From assembly GCF_900176035.1 (NCBI RefSeq), contig NZ_FWWT01000016.1:80409-144408 (forward strand): DNA of 64,000 bases, read 5' to 3'. The position numbers and the translations under genes were made by a program. The stretch comes from Desulfonispora thiosulfatigenes DSM 11270 (GTDB lineage Bacteria; Bacillota; Peptococcia; Peptococcales; Desulfonisporaceae). Shown here one piece after another: positions 42,228 through 51,012 of the stretch. The notes below the pieces were generated by a model that saw only the letters and a program-made list of their open reading frames with translations, was not told the DNA's origin and ran no database searches. How positions within the stretch are numbered: the first letter of the stretch is position 1; the number at the start of each line of letters is the position of its first letter.

Positions 42228-42695
42228 ATGCAAATTTTTAGAGAACCAGAAAATAAAGGGATAAACTCAGAACTTTTTAATAATATAATTAAATCCACGG
42301 AAGAATGTGCATATTATGACCATATGGATTTATTTGTATCATCTTTAGGTAAAGGCGAAGCAGAGATTGAAATTCCTGTGCAAAAAAAACATTTTAATAG
42401 CTTAAATATCGTTCATGGTGGAGTAGTTTTTTCTTTAGCAGATACGGTTATGGGAATGGCTATTAATACCATGGATACTGATTGTGTAACGATAGATGCA
42501 CAGATTAATTACATTAAATCTGGAAAAGCTGGTGATGTAATAAGAGCAAAAGGAGAAGTACTTAAGCTTGGCAGAAAAATCATTGTAACTAGAGCAGAAG
42601 TATATAATCAAAAAGACGAAATGCTCGCGGTTTTAAATGGCACTTATTATAATACGGGAGAAAAAATCTCCGAAAGACCTGCTCTAAAAGACTAG
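42228..42695 (+). CDS. PaaI-type hotdog-fold thioesterase
   Basis: 155 aa. The hotdog motif LNIVHGGVVFSLADTVMGMA (about 62-81) is that of PaaI/YdiI thioesterases that hydrolyse aromatic or acyl-CoA esters; INYIKSGKAGDVIRAKGEV follows. The N-terminal 35 residues are longer than usual. SD gaggaggt is strong. The substrate is unknown, though a phenylacetate-CoA ligase is present at 61989 in the same window. Confidence 0.88.
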   Translation: MQIFREPENKGINSELFNNIIKSTEECAYYDHMDLFVSSLGKGEAEIEIPVQKKHFNSLNIVHGGVVFSLADTVMGMAINTMDTDCVTIDAQINYIKSGKAGDVIRAKGEVLKLGRKIIVTRAEVYNQKDEMLAVLNGTYYNTGEKISERPALKD

Positions 42696-42878
42696 GGTGA
42701 AAAAATATCTTGCAAAAATGAGCAAGTAGTAATATAATTCAAATAATTTCAAAATAATTCAGGTCGCCTGAATTATCCGTAGAATAGTAGTATGGTAGCA
42801 CAGAAGAATAGTTTTTTATAGGGGTTTAAAACTAAAAATTGAAGTATGGTAGTATGGTAGGGTTAAGTCTGTGATAAC

Positions 42879-42907
42879 GGCACTCCTATTAGGTGTGCCT
42901 TTTTTTA
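42879..42907 (+). terminator. Terminator-like hairpin upstream of aroF
   Basis: Stem ggcactcct/aggtgtgcc (one T-T mismatch) with a 3-base loop followed by eight T. It lies 37 bases before the aroF start, so it may end upstream transcription or act as an attenuator for the aro operon. Three copies of AGTATGGTAG (42789, 42843, 42851) precede it. Confidence 0.75.
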
Positions 42908-42910
42908 TAG

Positions 42911-42940
42911 CTCCCTACCTTCTAAAAAAGGGAGGTTTTT
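42911..42940 (+). promoter_or_regulatory. aroF: Hairpin sequestering the aroF ribosome binding site
   Basis: CTCCCT (42911-42916) can pair with AGGGAG (42929-42934), which contains the aroF SD, and is followed by a T5 run (42936-42940). It looks like a second small terminator or an SD-occluding hairpin, 4 bases after the first terminator. Confidence 0.55.
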
Positions 42941-42943
42941 ATA

Positions 42944-43972
42944 ATGATTATTGTTATGGAGAAAAATGCAAGTGAAGAAAATATTAAAGGTGTTCAAGGA
43001 AAATTACAGAGTTGGGGATTTTCGATTCATTTATCCCAAGGCGTAGAAAAAACAATTATTGGAGCTGTGGGTGAAAAGTCTCATGAAGCTTGTAATGCTA
43101 TTGAAGCTTTAGAAGGTGTGGAAAAAGTAGTGACGGTTTTAACACCATATAAATTAGCAAGTAGGGAATTTAAAAAAGAAGATACAGTAATCACCATTGG
43201 TGATGTTAAAATAGGTGGTAAGGAAATCCAGGTTATGGCAGGTCCTTGTGCTGTAGAAAGCAGAGAGCAACTATTAGAAGTTGCAAGGCTAGCTAAAAAA
43301 GGTGGAGCTCGTATTTTAAGGGGAGGAGCTTTTAAACCTCGTACTTCTCCATACTCTTTCCAAGGATTAGAAGAAGAAGGATTAAAATACCTAGCTGAAG
43401 CTCGTGAACAAACAGGACTATTAATCGTAAGTGAAGTCATTGACCCTCGCGATGTAGAATTAGTGGCTAAATATGTAGATATTCTCCAAGTTGGAGCTAG
43501 AAATATGCAAAATTTTGCTCTTTTAAGAGCAGTAGGTAAAGCAAATAAACCAGTTCTTTTAAAAAGAGGAATTTCTGCAACTATCGAAGAGTGGATTATG
43601 GCTGGTGAATATATTTTAGCTGAAGGCAATGAAAATGTTATGTTTTGTGAACGTGGAATTAGAACATTTGAAACCTTTACCCGTAATACCTTAGATTTAT
43701 CGGCTGTTCCAATTATTAAACAATTAACTCATTTACCAATCATTGTAGATCCTAGTCATGGAACAGGAAAATGGAAATTAGTTAATGCAATGTCTAAAGG
43801 AGCTATTGCTTGTGGGGCTGATGGTTTGATTGTCGAAATGCACCCAGAGCCAAGTGAAGCCCTTTCTGATGGGCCTCAATCTCTAAAACCTGAAAAATAC
43901 GAAGAATTAATGAAAGAATTACAGGTTGTTGCTTCAGCAGTTGGCAGAAGCTTGGAGCTCGGGGAGGTTTAG
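42944..43972 (+). CDS. aroF: 3-deoxy-7-phosphoheptulonate (DAHP) synthase, type I-beta with regulatory N-domain
   Basis: First committed step of the shikimate pathway, condensing PEP and erythrose-4-phosphate. Residues 1-68 form the ferredoxin-like regulatory domain seen in Thermotoga-type enzymes ([14 protein letters not shown]), and the barrel begins near 75. Conserved barrel blocks include [40 protein letters not shown] and [10 protein letters not shown]. At 342 aa it has the expected length. It is the first gene of the aro operon, 3 bases upstream of tyrA, and the regulatory domain suggests feedback by an aromatic amino acid. Confidence 0.95.
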   Translation: MIIVMEKNASEENIKGVQGKLQSWGFSIHLSQGVEKTIIGAVGEKSHEACNAIEALEGVEKVVTVLTPYKLASREFKKEDTVITIGDVKIGGKEIQVMAGPCAVESREQLLEVARLAKKGGARILRGGAFKPRTSPYSFQGLEEEGLKYLAEAREQTGLLIVSEVIDPRDVELVAKYVDILQVGARNMQNFALLRAVGKANKPVLLKRGISATIEEWIMAGEYILAEGNENVMFCERGIRTFETFTRNTLDLSAVPIIKQLTHLPIIVDPSHGTGKWKLVNAMSKGAIACGADGLIVEMHPEPSEALSDGPQSLKPEKYEELMKELQVVASAVGRSLELGEV

Positions 43973-43975
43973 ACA

Positions 43976-45079
43976 TTGAATATTAAAAAAGTAACAATAA
44001 TTGGTCTTGGCTTAATTGGAGGCTCATGGGGCCTTGCTTTAAAAAGAACTTGCCCAGAAATAATAATAACAGGTGTAGATCTTGATAAAAATTCTCTTAA
44101 TCAAGGTCTAGAATTAGGAGTTATTGATAATATAAGCACAAGCCTTGCTAAAGGTGTGAAAGATGCTGATGTGGTGATTATTTCCACATTGGCATCTTCT
44201 GTAATTAAAGTAATTAATGAGATTATTCCTTTTTTAAAAAAAGGTGCTATTGTAACGGATACGGCTAGTACTAAGCAAAATATAGTCGAAGGCATAAAGA
44301 AAAGTTTGCCTGATGATATTTTTTATATTGGTGGCCACCCTATGGCAGGATCAGAAAAACAAGGAGTTTTAGGAGCGGATCCATACTTACTAGAAAATGC
44401 AGTTTATGTTTTAGCAAAAGAAAGTAATACTAATAAAGAGGCATTAAATAGTTTAGTATCCTTAATTACTAAGGTAGGTTCTAAAGTTTTATTTTTAAAA
44501 GCTGCAGAGCATGATCAAAAGGTAGCAGCTATTAGCCATTTACCACATTTAGTTGCAGCTGTACTCATGAATACGGTGGGTACTTTAGAAAACCAAAAAT
44601 CTGGATTTTTTCAACTAGCTGCTGGAGGGTTTAGAGATGTAACTAGAATAGCTGATAGTCACCCTCTAATGTGGAAAGATATTTTCATGGAGAATAAAGG
44701 GATGGTACTATCTTTAATAGAAACTTTTAGAAAGTCCTTAGATGAGGCAGAAAATGCAATAATCAATGAAAACGAAAATAATTTATTAGAATATTTATCA
44801 TCTGCTAAAAAATGGCGTGAGGAAGTTCCTCAAAGTTCTAAAGGATTATTACCTGTAATTTTTGATGTTGTTGTGACGGTACCTGATGAACCAGGAAAAA
44901 TCGGAAGTTTAGCAAATATTTTAGGTCAAGAAAATATTAATATTATGGATATTGAAATTTTACGGGTTAGAGAAGGTGGCGGTGAAGTCTTACGCTTTGG
45001 CTTTAGAACAGAAGATGAGGCTAAAAGAGCGGTTAAAGTAATGAATCAAGAAGGCTACTTAGCTAGGGCTAGAATTTAG
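43976..45079 (+). CDS. tyrA: Prephenate dehydrogenase with C-terminal ACT domain
   Basis: Oxidatively decarboxylates prephenate to 4-hydroxyphenylpyruvate for tyrosine. NAD-binding [13 protein letters not shown] is at about 10-22. [12 protein letters not shown] and [12 protein letters not shown] carry the catalytic-histidine regions. A C-terminal ACT domain (about 297-367, [20 protein letters not shown]) indicates tyrosine feedback. The start is TTG 43976 behind ggggaggttt. Genes on both sides are nearly contiguous. Confidence 0.94.
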   Translation: MNIKKVTIIGLGLIGGSWGLALKRTCPEIIITGVDLDKNSLNQGLELGVIDNISTSLAKGVKDADVVIISTLASSVIKVINEIIPFLKKGAIVTDTASTKQNIVEGIKKSLPDDIFYIGGHPMAGSEKQGVLGADPYLLENAVYVLAKESNTNKEALNSLVSLITKVGSKVLFLKAAEHDQKVAAISHLPHLVAAVLMNTVGTLENQKSGFFQLAAGGFRDVTRIADSHPLMWKDIFMENKGMVLSLIETFRKSLDEAENAIINENENNLLEYLSSAKKWREEVPQSSKGLLPVIFDVVVTVPDEPGKIGSLANILGQENINIMDIEILRVREGGGEVLRFGFRTEDEAKRAVKVMNQEGYLARARI

Positions 45080-45090
45080 GGGGCATTAGA

Positions 45091-46374
45091 ATGGAAAAAG
45101 AAGTTAGTAAAATACCTAAATTAACAGGTAAAATCAAAGTACCAGGAGATAAATCAATCTCACATAGAGCAATTATGTTTGGTGCTTTGGCATGGGGAAA
45201 AACAAATGTTAAAGGTTTCTTGCAAGGTGAAGATTGCTTAAGTACAATAAAATGCTTTCGAAAGCTAGGTATAAAAATCGAGCAAAATAATGATGAAGTC
45301 CAGATTTGGGGCAAAGGTTTAAAGGGCTTAACAGAGCCTCAAGATATTTTAGATGTTGGAAACTCAGGTACAACGCTAAGACTAATTTCAGGAATCTTAG
45401 CCGGACAAAATTTTCTCTCTATTTTAACAGGTGATAATTCCATTCGTAAAAGGCCAATGGCTAGAGTAACAGATCCTTTAAGACTTATGGGGGCAGATAT
45501 TAGTGGTAGAGAAAATGGCAAATTAGCTCCTTTGGTAATTAAAGGTCAAAATTTAAAAGCTATTAATTTTACTAGTCCCGTGGCTAGTGCGCAGGTAAAG
45601 TCAGCTATTTTACTGGCTGGGCTCTATGCAGAAGGAATTACAGAAGTTAACGAACCCTCTAAATCAAGAAATCACACAGAAATAATGCTCAAAAGCTTTG
45701 GTGCAGAAATAGATGAAGTGGATAATAAAGTACGAATAAAACCTATGCCTAATTTACAGGCGCAAGATATCCACGTACCAGGAGATATATCCAGCGCTGC
45801 TTTCTTTTTAGTAGCAGGAGCAATTCATCCAAGTGCTGATCTTTTATTAGAAGGAGTAGGACTTAATCCTACCCGTACGGGCATAATTGATGTGTTGCAG
45901 CAAATGGGAGCGAATCTCGAAATAACTGAAACCTGGACCTCAGCAGGTGAGGAAGTAGGTAATATTAGAATTAAAAGTAGTAATTTAAAAGGAATAAAAT
46001 TTGGTGGAGATATTATTCCCCGTTTAATAGATGAAATACCTGTGATAGCAGTAGCAGCTTGTTTTGCTAGTGGCATCACTGAAATTAGAGATGCTGAAGA
46101 ACTAAAAGTAAAAGAAAGCAATAGACTTAGCACGATAGCAACTGAACTCACAAAACTAGGTGCAAAAATAGAAGAATTACCAGATGGTTTAAGAATAGAG
46201 GGCAACAGTAGTTTAACTGGAAAACTAGTCGAAAGCTATCATGACCACCGAATTGCTATGAGTTTAGCCGTTGCTGGAATCATGGCCGAAGGAACAACTG
46301 TTATTAAAGATTCAGAGTGTGTAGATATCTCTTTCCCAGGCTTCTTTGAAATGCTTGTAGGTAAACTAGACTAA
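45091..46374 (+). CDS. aroA: 5-enolpyruvylshikimate-3-phosphate synthase
   Basis: Transfers enolpyruvyl from PEP to shikimate-3-phosphate. [15 protein letters not shown] carries the PEP/S3P-binding lysine near residue 21, [14 protein letters not shown] is the PEP loop, and [15 protein letters not shown] with YHDHRIAMS are the later catalytic segments. It has normal length (427 aa). SD agggggc lies 11 bases after tyrA. The substrate S3P requires a shikimate kinase, which is not in this window. Confidence 0.96.
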   Translation: MEKEVSKIPKLTGKIKVPGDKSISHRAIMFGALAWGKTNVKGFLQGEDCLSTIKCFRKLGIKIEQNNDEVQIWGKGLKGLTEPQDILDVGNSGTTLRLISGILAGQNFLSILTGDNSIRKRPMARVTDPLRLMGADISGRENGKLAPLVIKGQNLKAINFTSPVASAQVKSAILLAGLYAEGITEVNEPSKSRNHTEIMLKSFGAEIDEVDNKVRIKPMPNLQAQDIHVPGDISSAAFFLVAGAIHPSADLLLEGVGLNPTRTGIIDVLQQMGANLEITETWTSAGEEVGNIRIKSSNLKGIKFGGDIIPRLIDEIPVIAVAACFASGITEIRDAEELKVKESNRLSTIATELTKLGAKIEELPDGLRIEGNSSLTGKLVESYHDHRIAMSLAVAGIMAEGTTVIKDSECVDISFPGFFEMLVGKLD

Positions 46375-46380
46375 GGGAAT

Positions 46381-46468
46381 AATAAATAAGGTGTTAGTAA
46401 ATATGGTAATAAATCTGATAATAAATAAGGTGTTAGTAAATATGGTAATAAATCTGATAATAAATTAG
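46381..46468 (+). repeat. 39-bp tandem duplication between aroA and aroE
   Basis: A 39-base unit (46381-46419) is repeated exactly at 46420-46458, and a partial third unit begins at 46459 and runs into the aroE ribosome binding site. Each unit contains a taaggtg-like SD, so the initiation region has been copied. Confidence 0.95.
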
Positions 46469-46474
46469 GTGATA

Positions 46475-47314
46475 ATGGTGATTAATGGAAAAACAAAATT
46501 AATTGGCGTTTTAGGAGATCCTATTGAGCATAGTTTTTCTCCTTTTATGCACAATACCGTTTATGAAAAATTAGGCTTAAATTATGCCTATCTTCCTTTA
46601 AAAGTAGAAAAAGAACAATTAGGTCAAGCTATTGAAGGACTAAGGGCACTTGGATTTATTGGTGTTAATGTTACTATTCCCCACAAAGAAAATATTATGC
46701 AGTATTTAAAAGAAGTTAGTAAAGAAGCAGAATTAATGGGAGCAGTTAATACTATTGTTTTAACAAAAGGTGGATATATCGGGGAAAATACCGATGGCAA
46801 AGGTTTTTTAAAGTCCTTAAAAGAAGAAGGATTTGATCCGAAAAATAAAAAGGTAATCGTTTTAGGAGCGGGAGGAGCAGCAAGGGCAGTAGCTGTAAGC
46901 CTTGCCTTAGAAGGAGTAGACCAGGTTTGCATCATAAATCGTACTAGAGAAAAAGGCGAAAAAATAGCCCAAATTATAACGGAAAAAATAGGGGTAAATT
47001 GTACCGTGCATAATTATGACGATAAGTTAGATAATATATTTAAACAAGCAAATTTAATCGTTAATACTACTTCCTTAGGAATGCATCCAGATGTGGATAA
47101 AATGCCTCCTCTTAATCCAACCTTATTTTCTAGTAACCATTTAGTAGTTGATTTGATTTATAATCCTGAAGAAACAAAACTTTTAAAATTGGCAAAACAG
47201 CAAAATGCTAAAACGCTAAATGGTTTAGGGATGCTAATTTATCAAGGTGAATACGCTTTTAAAATGTGGATACCTGAAGAAGAGGTCGATTTTAAGAAAA
47301 TATTAGACATTTAA
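46475..47314 (+). CDS. aroE: Shikimate dehydrogenase
   Basis: NADPH-dependent reduction of 3-dehydroshikimate. The substrate site is HSFSPFMHNTVYEKL and NVTIPHKEN with the catalytic Lys; NTDGKGF and the nucleotide motif GAGGAARAVAVSL follow, with NRTREKG selecting NADPH. About 279 aa from ATG 46475; GTG 46469 and GTG 46478 are alternatives because the repeat upstream blurs the SD (ttaggtg). The operon context is unambiguous. Confidence 0.94.
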   Translation: MVINGKTKLIGVLGDPIEHSFSPFMHNTVYEKLGLNYAYLPLKVEKEQLGQAIEGLRALGFIGVNVTIPHKENIMQYLKEVSKEAELMGAVNTIVLTKGGYIGENTDGKGFLKSLKEEGFDPKNKKVIVLGAGGAARAVAVSLALEGVDQVCIINRTREKGEKIAQIITEKIGVNCTVHNYDDKLDNIFKQANLIVNTTSLGMHPDVDKMPPLNPTLFSSNHLVVDLIYNPEETKLLKLAKQQNAKTLNGLGMLIYQGEYAFKMWIPEEEVDFKKILDI

Positions 47315-47320
47315 GAAAAC

Positions 47321-47390
47321 TTAAGATATTTAAAAATATTAGATATCTAAGTAAATATAAGATATTTAAGCAAATTTAAGATATTTTATT
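47321..47390 (+). repeat. AAGATATTT repeats before aroC
   Basis: AAGATATTT occurs at 47323, 47359 and 47378, with a further agatatct at 47341, in the AT-rich aroE-aroC gap. The aroC frame remains open upstream to 47406 but lacks initiation signals. Confidence 0.7.
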
Positions 47391-47531
47391 ATATAAAGCT
47401 AATTAGTGGCGAACTTATTATACCCTGGCGGTAAAGATTTTCTGCAATTGCTTGAGCTCTTTCTTTTCATTTTTGAGCCTTTTAGCGTAGATAATATAAT
47501 AATCTTTAAAGTATTAAATGGAGGTGATTTT

Positions 47532-48698
47532 GTGCTCAGATATTTAACAAGTGGGGAGTCGCACGGTAAGGCGTTGGTCGCTATTGTGGAAGGATTTCCG
47601 GCTGGTTTTGAGATAAGTGAAGAATACATAAATAAACAATTAAAGAAACGTCAAGGTGGCCATGGCAGGGGCGGACGTATGGCTATTGAAACTGATAAAG
47701 TACAAATAATTGCAGGTGTTCGTGATGGAAAATCTATGGGTAGTCCGATTACCCTTATGATTGAAAATAAAGACTGGGAAAACTGGCAAAATATTATGCA
47801 AGCAGCTAAGGGCGCTCATATTGAGGAAAGAAAGGTGACTAAGCCTCGCCCAGGGCACGCTGATTTAACAGGAACAATTAAATATAATCATAAAGATGTG
47901 CGTAATGTTTTAGAAAGAGCAAGTGCAAGAGAAACCGCTATCAGAGTAGCAGTGGGAGCTCTTGCTGAATGTATTTTACAGCATTTTGAGATTGATGTTT
48001 TTGGGCACGTTGTGAAAATTGCGACAGTAGATGCAAAGGTTAATTATGAAAATTTAAACGAAGAATTATATAATACACCTCTTTATTGTACGGATGAAGT
48101 GGCTACTGGTGAAATGATTAAGATTATTGATGAAGCGAAGAATAATGGCGACTCCTTAGGGGGAATAGTAGAAGTAGTAGCAAAAAATGTCCCTAAGGGT
48201 TTAGGCAGTTATGTGCATTGGGATCGTAAATTAGATGCGCGTCTTGCTTATGCTGTTATGAGTATTCAGGCAATTAAGGCGGTTGAACTAGGTGCAGGTT
48301 TTAACAGTGCCAATTTAAGTGGTTCTGAGCTTCATGATGAAATTTATTTTTCCGGTGAAAAAGGTTTTTATCATGAAACTAATAATTCTGGGGGCATTGA
48401 AGGTGGGATGAGTAATGGAGAGCCGATCATTCTACGGGCAGCAATGAAGCCAATTCCTACTTTATATAAGCCACTTAAAAGCGTTGATTATTTTACCAAG
48501 GAACAATACGAAGCATCAGTAGAAAGATCAGATAGCTGTGCTGTTTCTGCTGCGGCTATTGTGGCGCAAAGTGTAGTTTCACTGGAAATAGCTAATAGCT
48601 TTTTAGAAAAATTTGCAGGTGATAATTTGCAAGAAATAGAGGGTAATTATGAGAACTATGTAAATTATTTAGCTGAAATTAACGAAGTAAGTAGGTGA
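47532..48698 (+). CDS. aroC: Chorismate synthase
   Basis: FMN-dependent conversion of EPSP to chorismate. Start GTG 47532 is chosen because ggaggtgat ends 4 bases upstream and the product then begins MLRYLTSGESHGKAL, the conserved N-terminus; the frame upstream to 47406 is probably untranslated. Conserved RQGGHGRGGRMAIETD, RASARETA and NNSGGIEGGMSNGEPI are all present. At 388 aa it is the usual Firmicute length. It overlaps the possible GTG 48695 of aroB. Confidence 0.95.
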   Translation: MLRYLTSGESHGKALVAIVEGFPAGFEISEEYINKQLKKRQGGHGRGGRMAIETDKVQIIAGVRDGKSMGSPITLMIENKDWENWQNIMQAAKGAHIEERKVTKPRPGHADLTGTIKYNHKDVRNVLERASARETAIRVAVGALAECILQHFEIDVFGHVVKIATVDAKVNYENLNEELYNTPLYCTDEVATGEMIKIIDEAKNNGDSLGGIVEVVAKNVPKGLGSYVHWDRKLDARLAYAVMSIQAIKAVELGAGFNSANLSGSELHDEIYFSGEKGFYHETNNSGGIEGGMSNGEPIILRAAMKPIPTLYKPLKSVDYFTKEQYEASVERSDSCAVSAAAIVAQSVVSLEIANSFLEKFAGDNLQEIEGNYENYVNYLAEINEVSR

Positions 48699-48703
48699 GA
48701 TAT

Positions 48704-49786
48704 GTGGAGCAAATAAAGGTTGATTTACAGGAACGAAGTTATCCTATTTATCTAGGGGAAAACATTATTCCTAAACTGGCTAGAGATTTAGCTACTAAAT
48801 ATGAAGGTCGTCAAATCATTATTGTTAGTAATGATGAAATTTTCACCTATTATGGTAAGGAATTATTAGATGAGCTTACTTCGTGCGATATTATTACAGA
48901 AATTATTCCTACAGGAGAAGAATATAAAACTTTTCATATGGCGGAGCAAATATTAAGTAAAATGATTAGAGCGCGTTTTAATCGCGACGCTTTATTAATC
49001 GCTTTAGGTGGAGGCGTAGTTGGTGATTTAGCGGGTTTTGTGGCAAGTATTTATCAAAGAGGAATAGATTTTATTCAAATACCAACTACTCTCTTAGCAA
49101 CTGTAGATAGTAGTGTCGGGGGAAAGGTTGCCGTAAATCATACCCTTGGAAAAAATTTAATAGGATCTTTTTATCAACCTAAAGAAGTCTGGATTGATGT
49201 GAAGGTTTTACATACATTACCGGAACGAGAATGGAAGGCTGGTTTAGCTGAGGTAATTAAATATGGTGTGATTTGGGATAAAGAATTATATGAATTTTTA
49301 GAAGAAAATTCTACAGATTTAACTAAGGATAATTTAAATTTAGCTCAAAAAATAATTAGTAGATCATGCAGGATAAAGGCTGAAGTGGTAAGTAAAGATG
49401 AACGCGAAGAAAATTTACGGGCAATTTTGAATTTTGGACATACATTTGGTCATGCCTTAGAAAGTGCTACCGGGTATAATTATTACCGTCATGGGGAAGC
49501 AGTAGCGATTGGGATGGTTATGGCAGGAAAGCTTGCCCTAGAGATTGGTATGTGGAATATAAATGAATATCAAAAACTTAAAAATTTATTGGTTAAGGTA
49601 GGTCTGCCTATTGATTTTCCTTCAGAAATATCACGCGAACAAATTTATACTAATTTATTTTTAGATAAGAAAATAAAGGATAAAAAATTGATTTTTATTT
49701 TACCACAGAGTCTAGGACAGGTTGAAATCGTAAAAAATGTAAATATAGAAATAGTCAAAGAGTTAATCCAGAAATTTAGGGCGTAA
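48704..49786 (+). CDS. aroB: 3-dehydroquinate synthase
   Basis: Zn/NAD enzyme cyclising DAHP to dehydroquinate. About 360 aa from GTG 48704, which has aggtgag 6 bases upstream; GTG 48695, overlapping the aroC stop, is the alternative. Visible motifs are LGGGVVGDLAGFVAS, PTTLLATVDSSVGGK, the zinc-site AEVIKYG and NFGHTFGHALE, and YRHGEAVAIGM. Confidence 0.95.
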   Translation: MEQIKVDLQERSYPIYLGENIIPKLARDLATKYEGRQIIIVSNDEIFTYYGKELLDELTSCDIITEIIPTGEEYKTFHMAEQILSKMIRARFNRDALLIALGGGVVGDLAGFVASIYQRGIDFIQIPTTLLATVDSSVGGKVAVNHTLGKNLIGSFYQPKEVWIDVKVLHTLPEREWKAGLAEVIKYGVIWDKELYEFLEENSTDLTKDNLNLAQKIISRSCRIKAEVVSKDEREENLRAILNFGHTFGHALESATGYNYYRHGEAVAIGMVMAGKLALEIGMWNINEYQKLKNLLVKVGLPIDFPSEISREQIYTNLFLDKKIKDKKLIFILPQSLGQVEIVKNVNIEIVKELIQKFRA

Positions 49787-49875
49787 ATAAACTTATAGTT
49801 AAAAGTTTAACTTTTAATAACTGAGTAATCATGGGTTTAAGATGGAAAATAAGTGTATGAGGAGGGATTAGTTAG

Positions 49876-50234
49876 ATGAGTGTTAAATCAATACGTGGAG
49901 CGATTGATATTTCGGAAAATACCAGCAAAGCAATTTTAGAAGCAACGAAAAAATTACTGCTGGAAATCAAAGAAAAAACAATTTAGATAAAGAGGCTATT
50001 ATCAATATTTTGTTTACCGTTACTCCTGATTTAAATGCTGCTTTCCCGGCTAAGGCAGCCAGAGAATTAGGCTGGACAAATGTTCCCTTAATGTGCGCGC
50101 AGGAGATTGATGTACCAGGAGCGATTCCCTTTTGTATTAGAGTTATGCTTTTAGTTAATTTAGCGCAGGATCAACAGGCCAATCATATTTATTTAGGCAA
50201 AACAACGGTCTTAAGAGAAGATATTAAAGATTAA
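49876..50234 (+). pseudogene. aroH: AroH-type chorismate mutase with frameshift in an A-run
   Basis: From ATG 49876 (SD ggaggg) the product reads MSVKSIRGAIDISENTSK up to KEKTI and stops at TAG 49984. Adding one A to the A6 run at 49973-49978 restores a full AroH: KEKNNLDKEA, then VTPDLNAAFPAKAARELG, VPLMCAQEIDVPG, IRVMLLV and HIYLGKTTVL. All expected AroH segments are present at normal length (about 119 aa). It is last in the aro operon. It could be a pseudogene, a sequencing indel, or expression by -1 slippage (Lys AAA codon on A6). Confidence 0.88.
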
Positions 50235-50264
50235 AATAAAATCAACTGAATAGATCTTAAAATT

Positions 50265-50317
50265 TCCCTTCGGGTAGACGTTATCACATGTAACCTTCTA
50301 TTCTAAGGGATTTTTTT
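50265..50317 (+). terminator. Terminator of the aro operon, dispersed palindrome copy D
   Basis: Stem tccctt...gggtaga (50265) with tctattct...aaggga (50297-50310), several G-U pairs, followed by seven T. Confidence 0.82.
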
Positions 50318-50400
50318 AGGGAAATTTTTAATTACATAAAATACTAAGGTATAGGCTTTAAAAGAGCGGGGAATCATAAGCATATGGGAGGTGAGTAATT

Positions 50401-50658
50401 TTGTTTAACAATAAAAAAGGTTTAGGTTTAGATGATTTTCCAGAAGAAGTACAAGATGTCATTAAGGATGGTAAAAAACATGGTGTTACCGATGAAATGA
50501 TGTCTAAAGGTATGGTGAGTATAGGTAATATGATGGCTAAATTTGTTAAGCCTGATTCACCAGAAGAAGCGTTAATTAAAGAAATGTGGCAAGTAGCAGA
50601 TGATGAAGAAAAATCTACTATGGCTAATTTAGTCTTAAAGGTTGGCAAAGACAAATAA
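50401..50658 (+). CDS. DUF3243-like small protein
   Basis: 85 aa, TTG start behind ggaggtgag. The segment VKPDSPEEALIKEMWQVADD followed by EEKSTMANLVLKV matches the DUF3243 pattern (YmfJ of Bacillus). It is soluble, helical and acidic; its function is unknown. It has its own terminator immediately downstream. Confidence 0.75.
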   Translation: MFNNKKGLGLDDFPEEVQDVIKDGKKHGVTDEMMSKGMVSIGNMMAKFVKPDSPEEALIKEMWQVADDEEKSTMANLVLKVGKDK

Positions 50659-50667
50659 AAATGGTAA

Positions 50668-50695
50668 AATCCGGAATATAGCTTCCGGATTTTTT
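50668..50695 (+). terminator. Intrinsic terminator
   Basis: Perfect 9-bp stem AATCCGGAA/TTCCGGATT with a 6-base loop and a T-run. Confidence 0.9.
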
Positions 50696-50696
50696 C

Positions 50697-50891
50697 TTAA
50701 TAATAACGTTCTAGGGCAATGATTATTATACCAATAAAGAGCAGTATATTACCTGGCCAATTTAATTTTAAGTACATTTTTTTTCTTTTTTCGAGAGGTA
50801 ATTCTTTATTAACAGATAAATAATAAAGACCAGATGTTTTAACGATGACACCTACTAAAATTAATGCATACGCGATAGTTTGAATTTTCAT
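50697..50891 (-). CDS. Small two-helix membrane protein
   Basis: 64 aa on the minus strand, starting MKIQTIAYALILVGVIVK, with a basic central loop (LPLEKRKKMYLK) and a second helix (ILLFIGIIIIALE). SD aagaggtg lies 5 bases upstream. I do not recognise it. The clear SD and the classic hairpin-membrane layout support a real gene. Confidence 0.68.
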   Translation of the reverse strand: MKIQTIAYALILVGVIVKTSGLYYLSVNKELPLEKRKKMYLKLNWPGNILLFIGIIIIALERYY

Positions 50892-51012
50892 AAATACACC
50901 TCTTCTTAATTTACTATCTTAAATTATATATGATAAATAAGTTTTTGGAATAAGAAATAAGTAATATTGAATATATTCATAAGGTTAGAAATTTTTAAAG
51001 GAGGTATAACGT

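Noticed and set aside
42696-42943. T-box upstream of the aro operon
   Set aside because: No GGTGGTACCGCG-type motif or specifier-loop structure; only terminator-like hairpins are seen.
45825-46205. 126-residue minus-strand frame inside aroA
   Set aside because: Antisense shadow of a conserved enzyme gene.
47406-47531. 42-codon N-terminal extension of chorismate synthase
   Set aside because: The extension lacks an SD and similarity to AroC; the GTG at 47532 has a strong SD and the canonical N-terminus.
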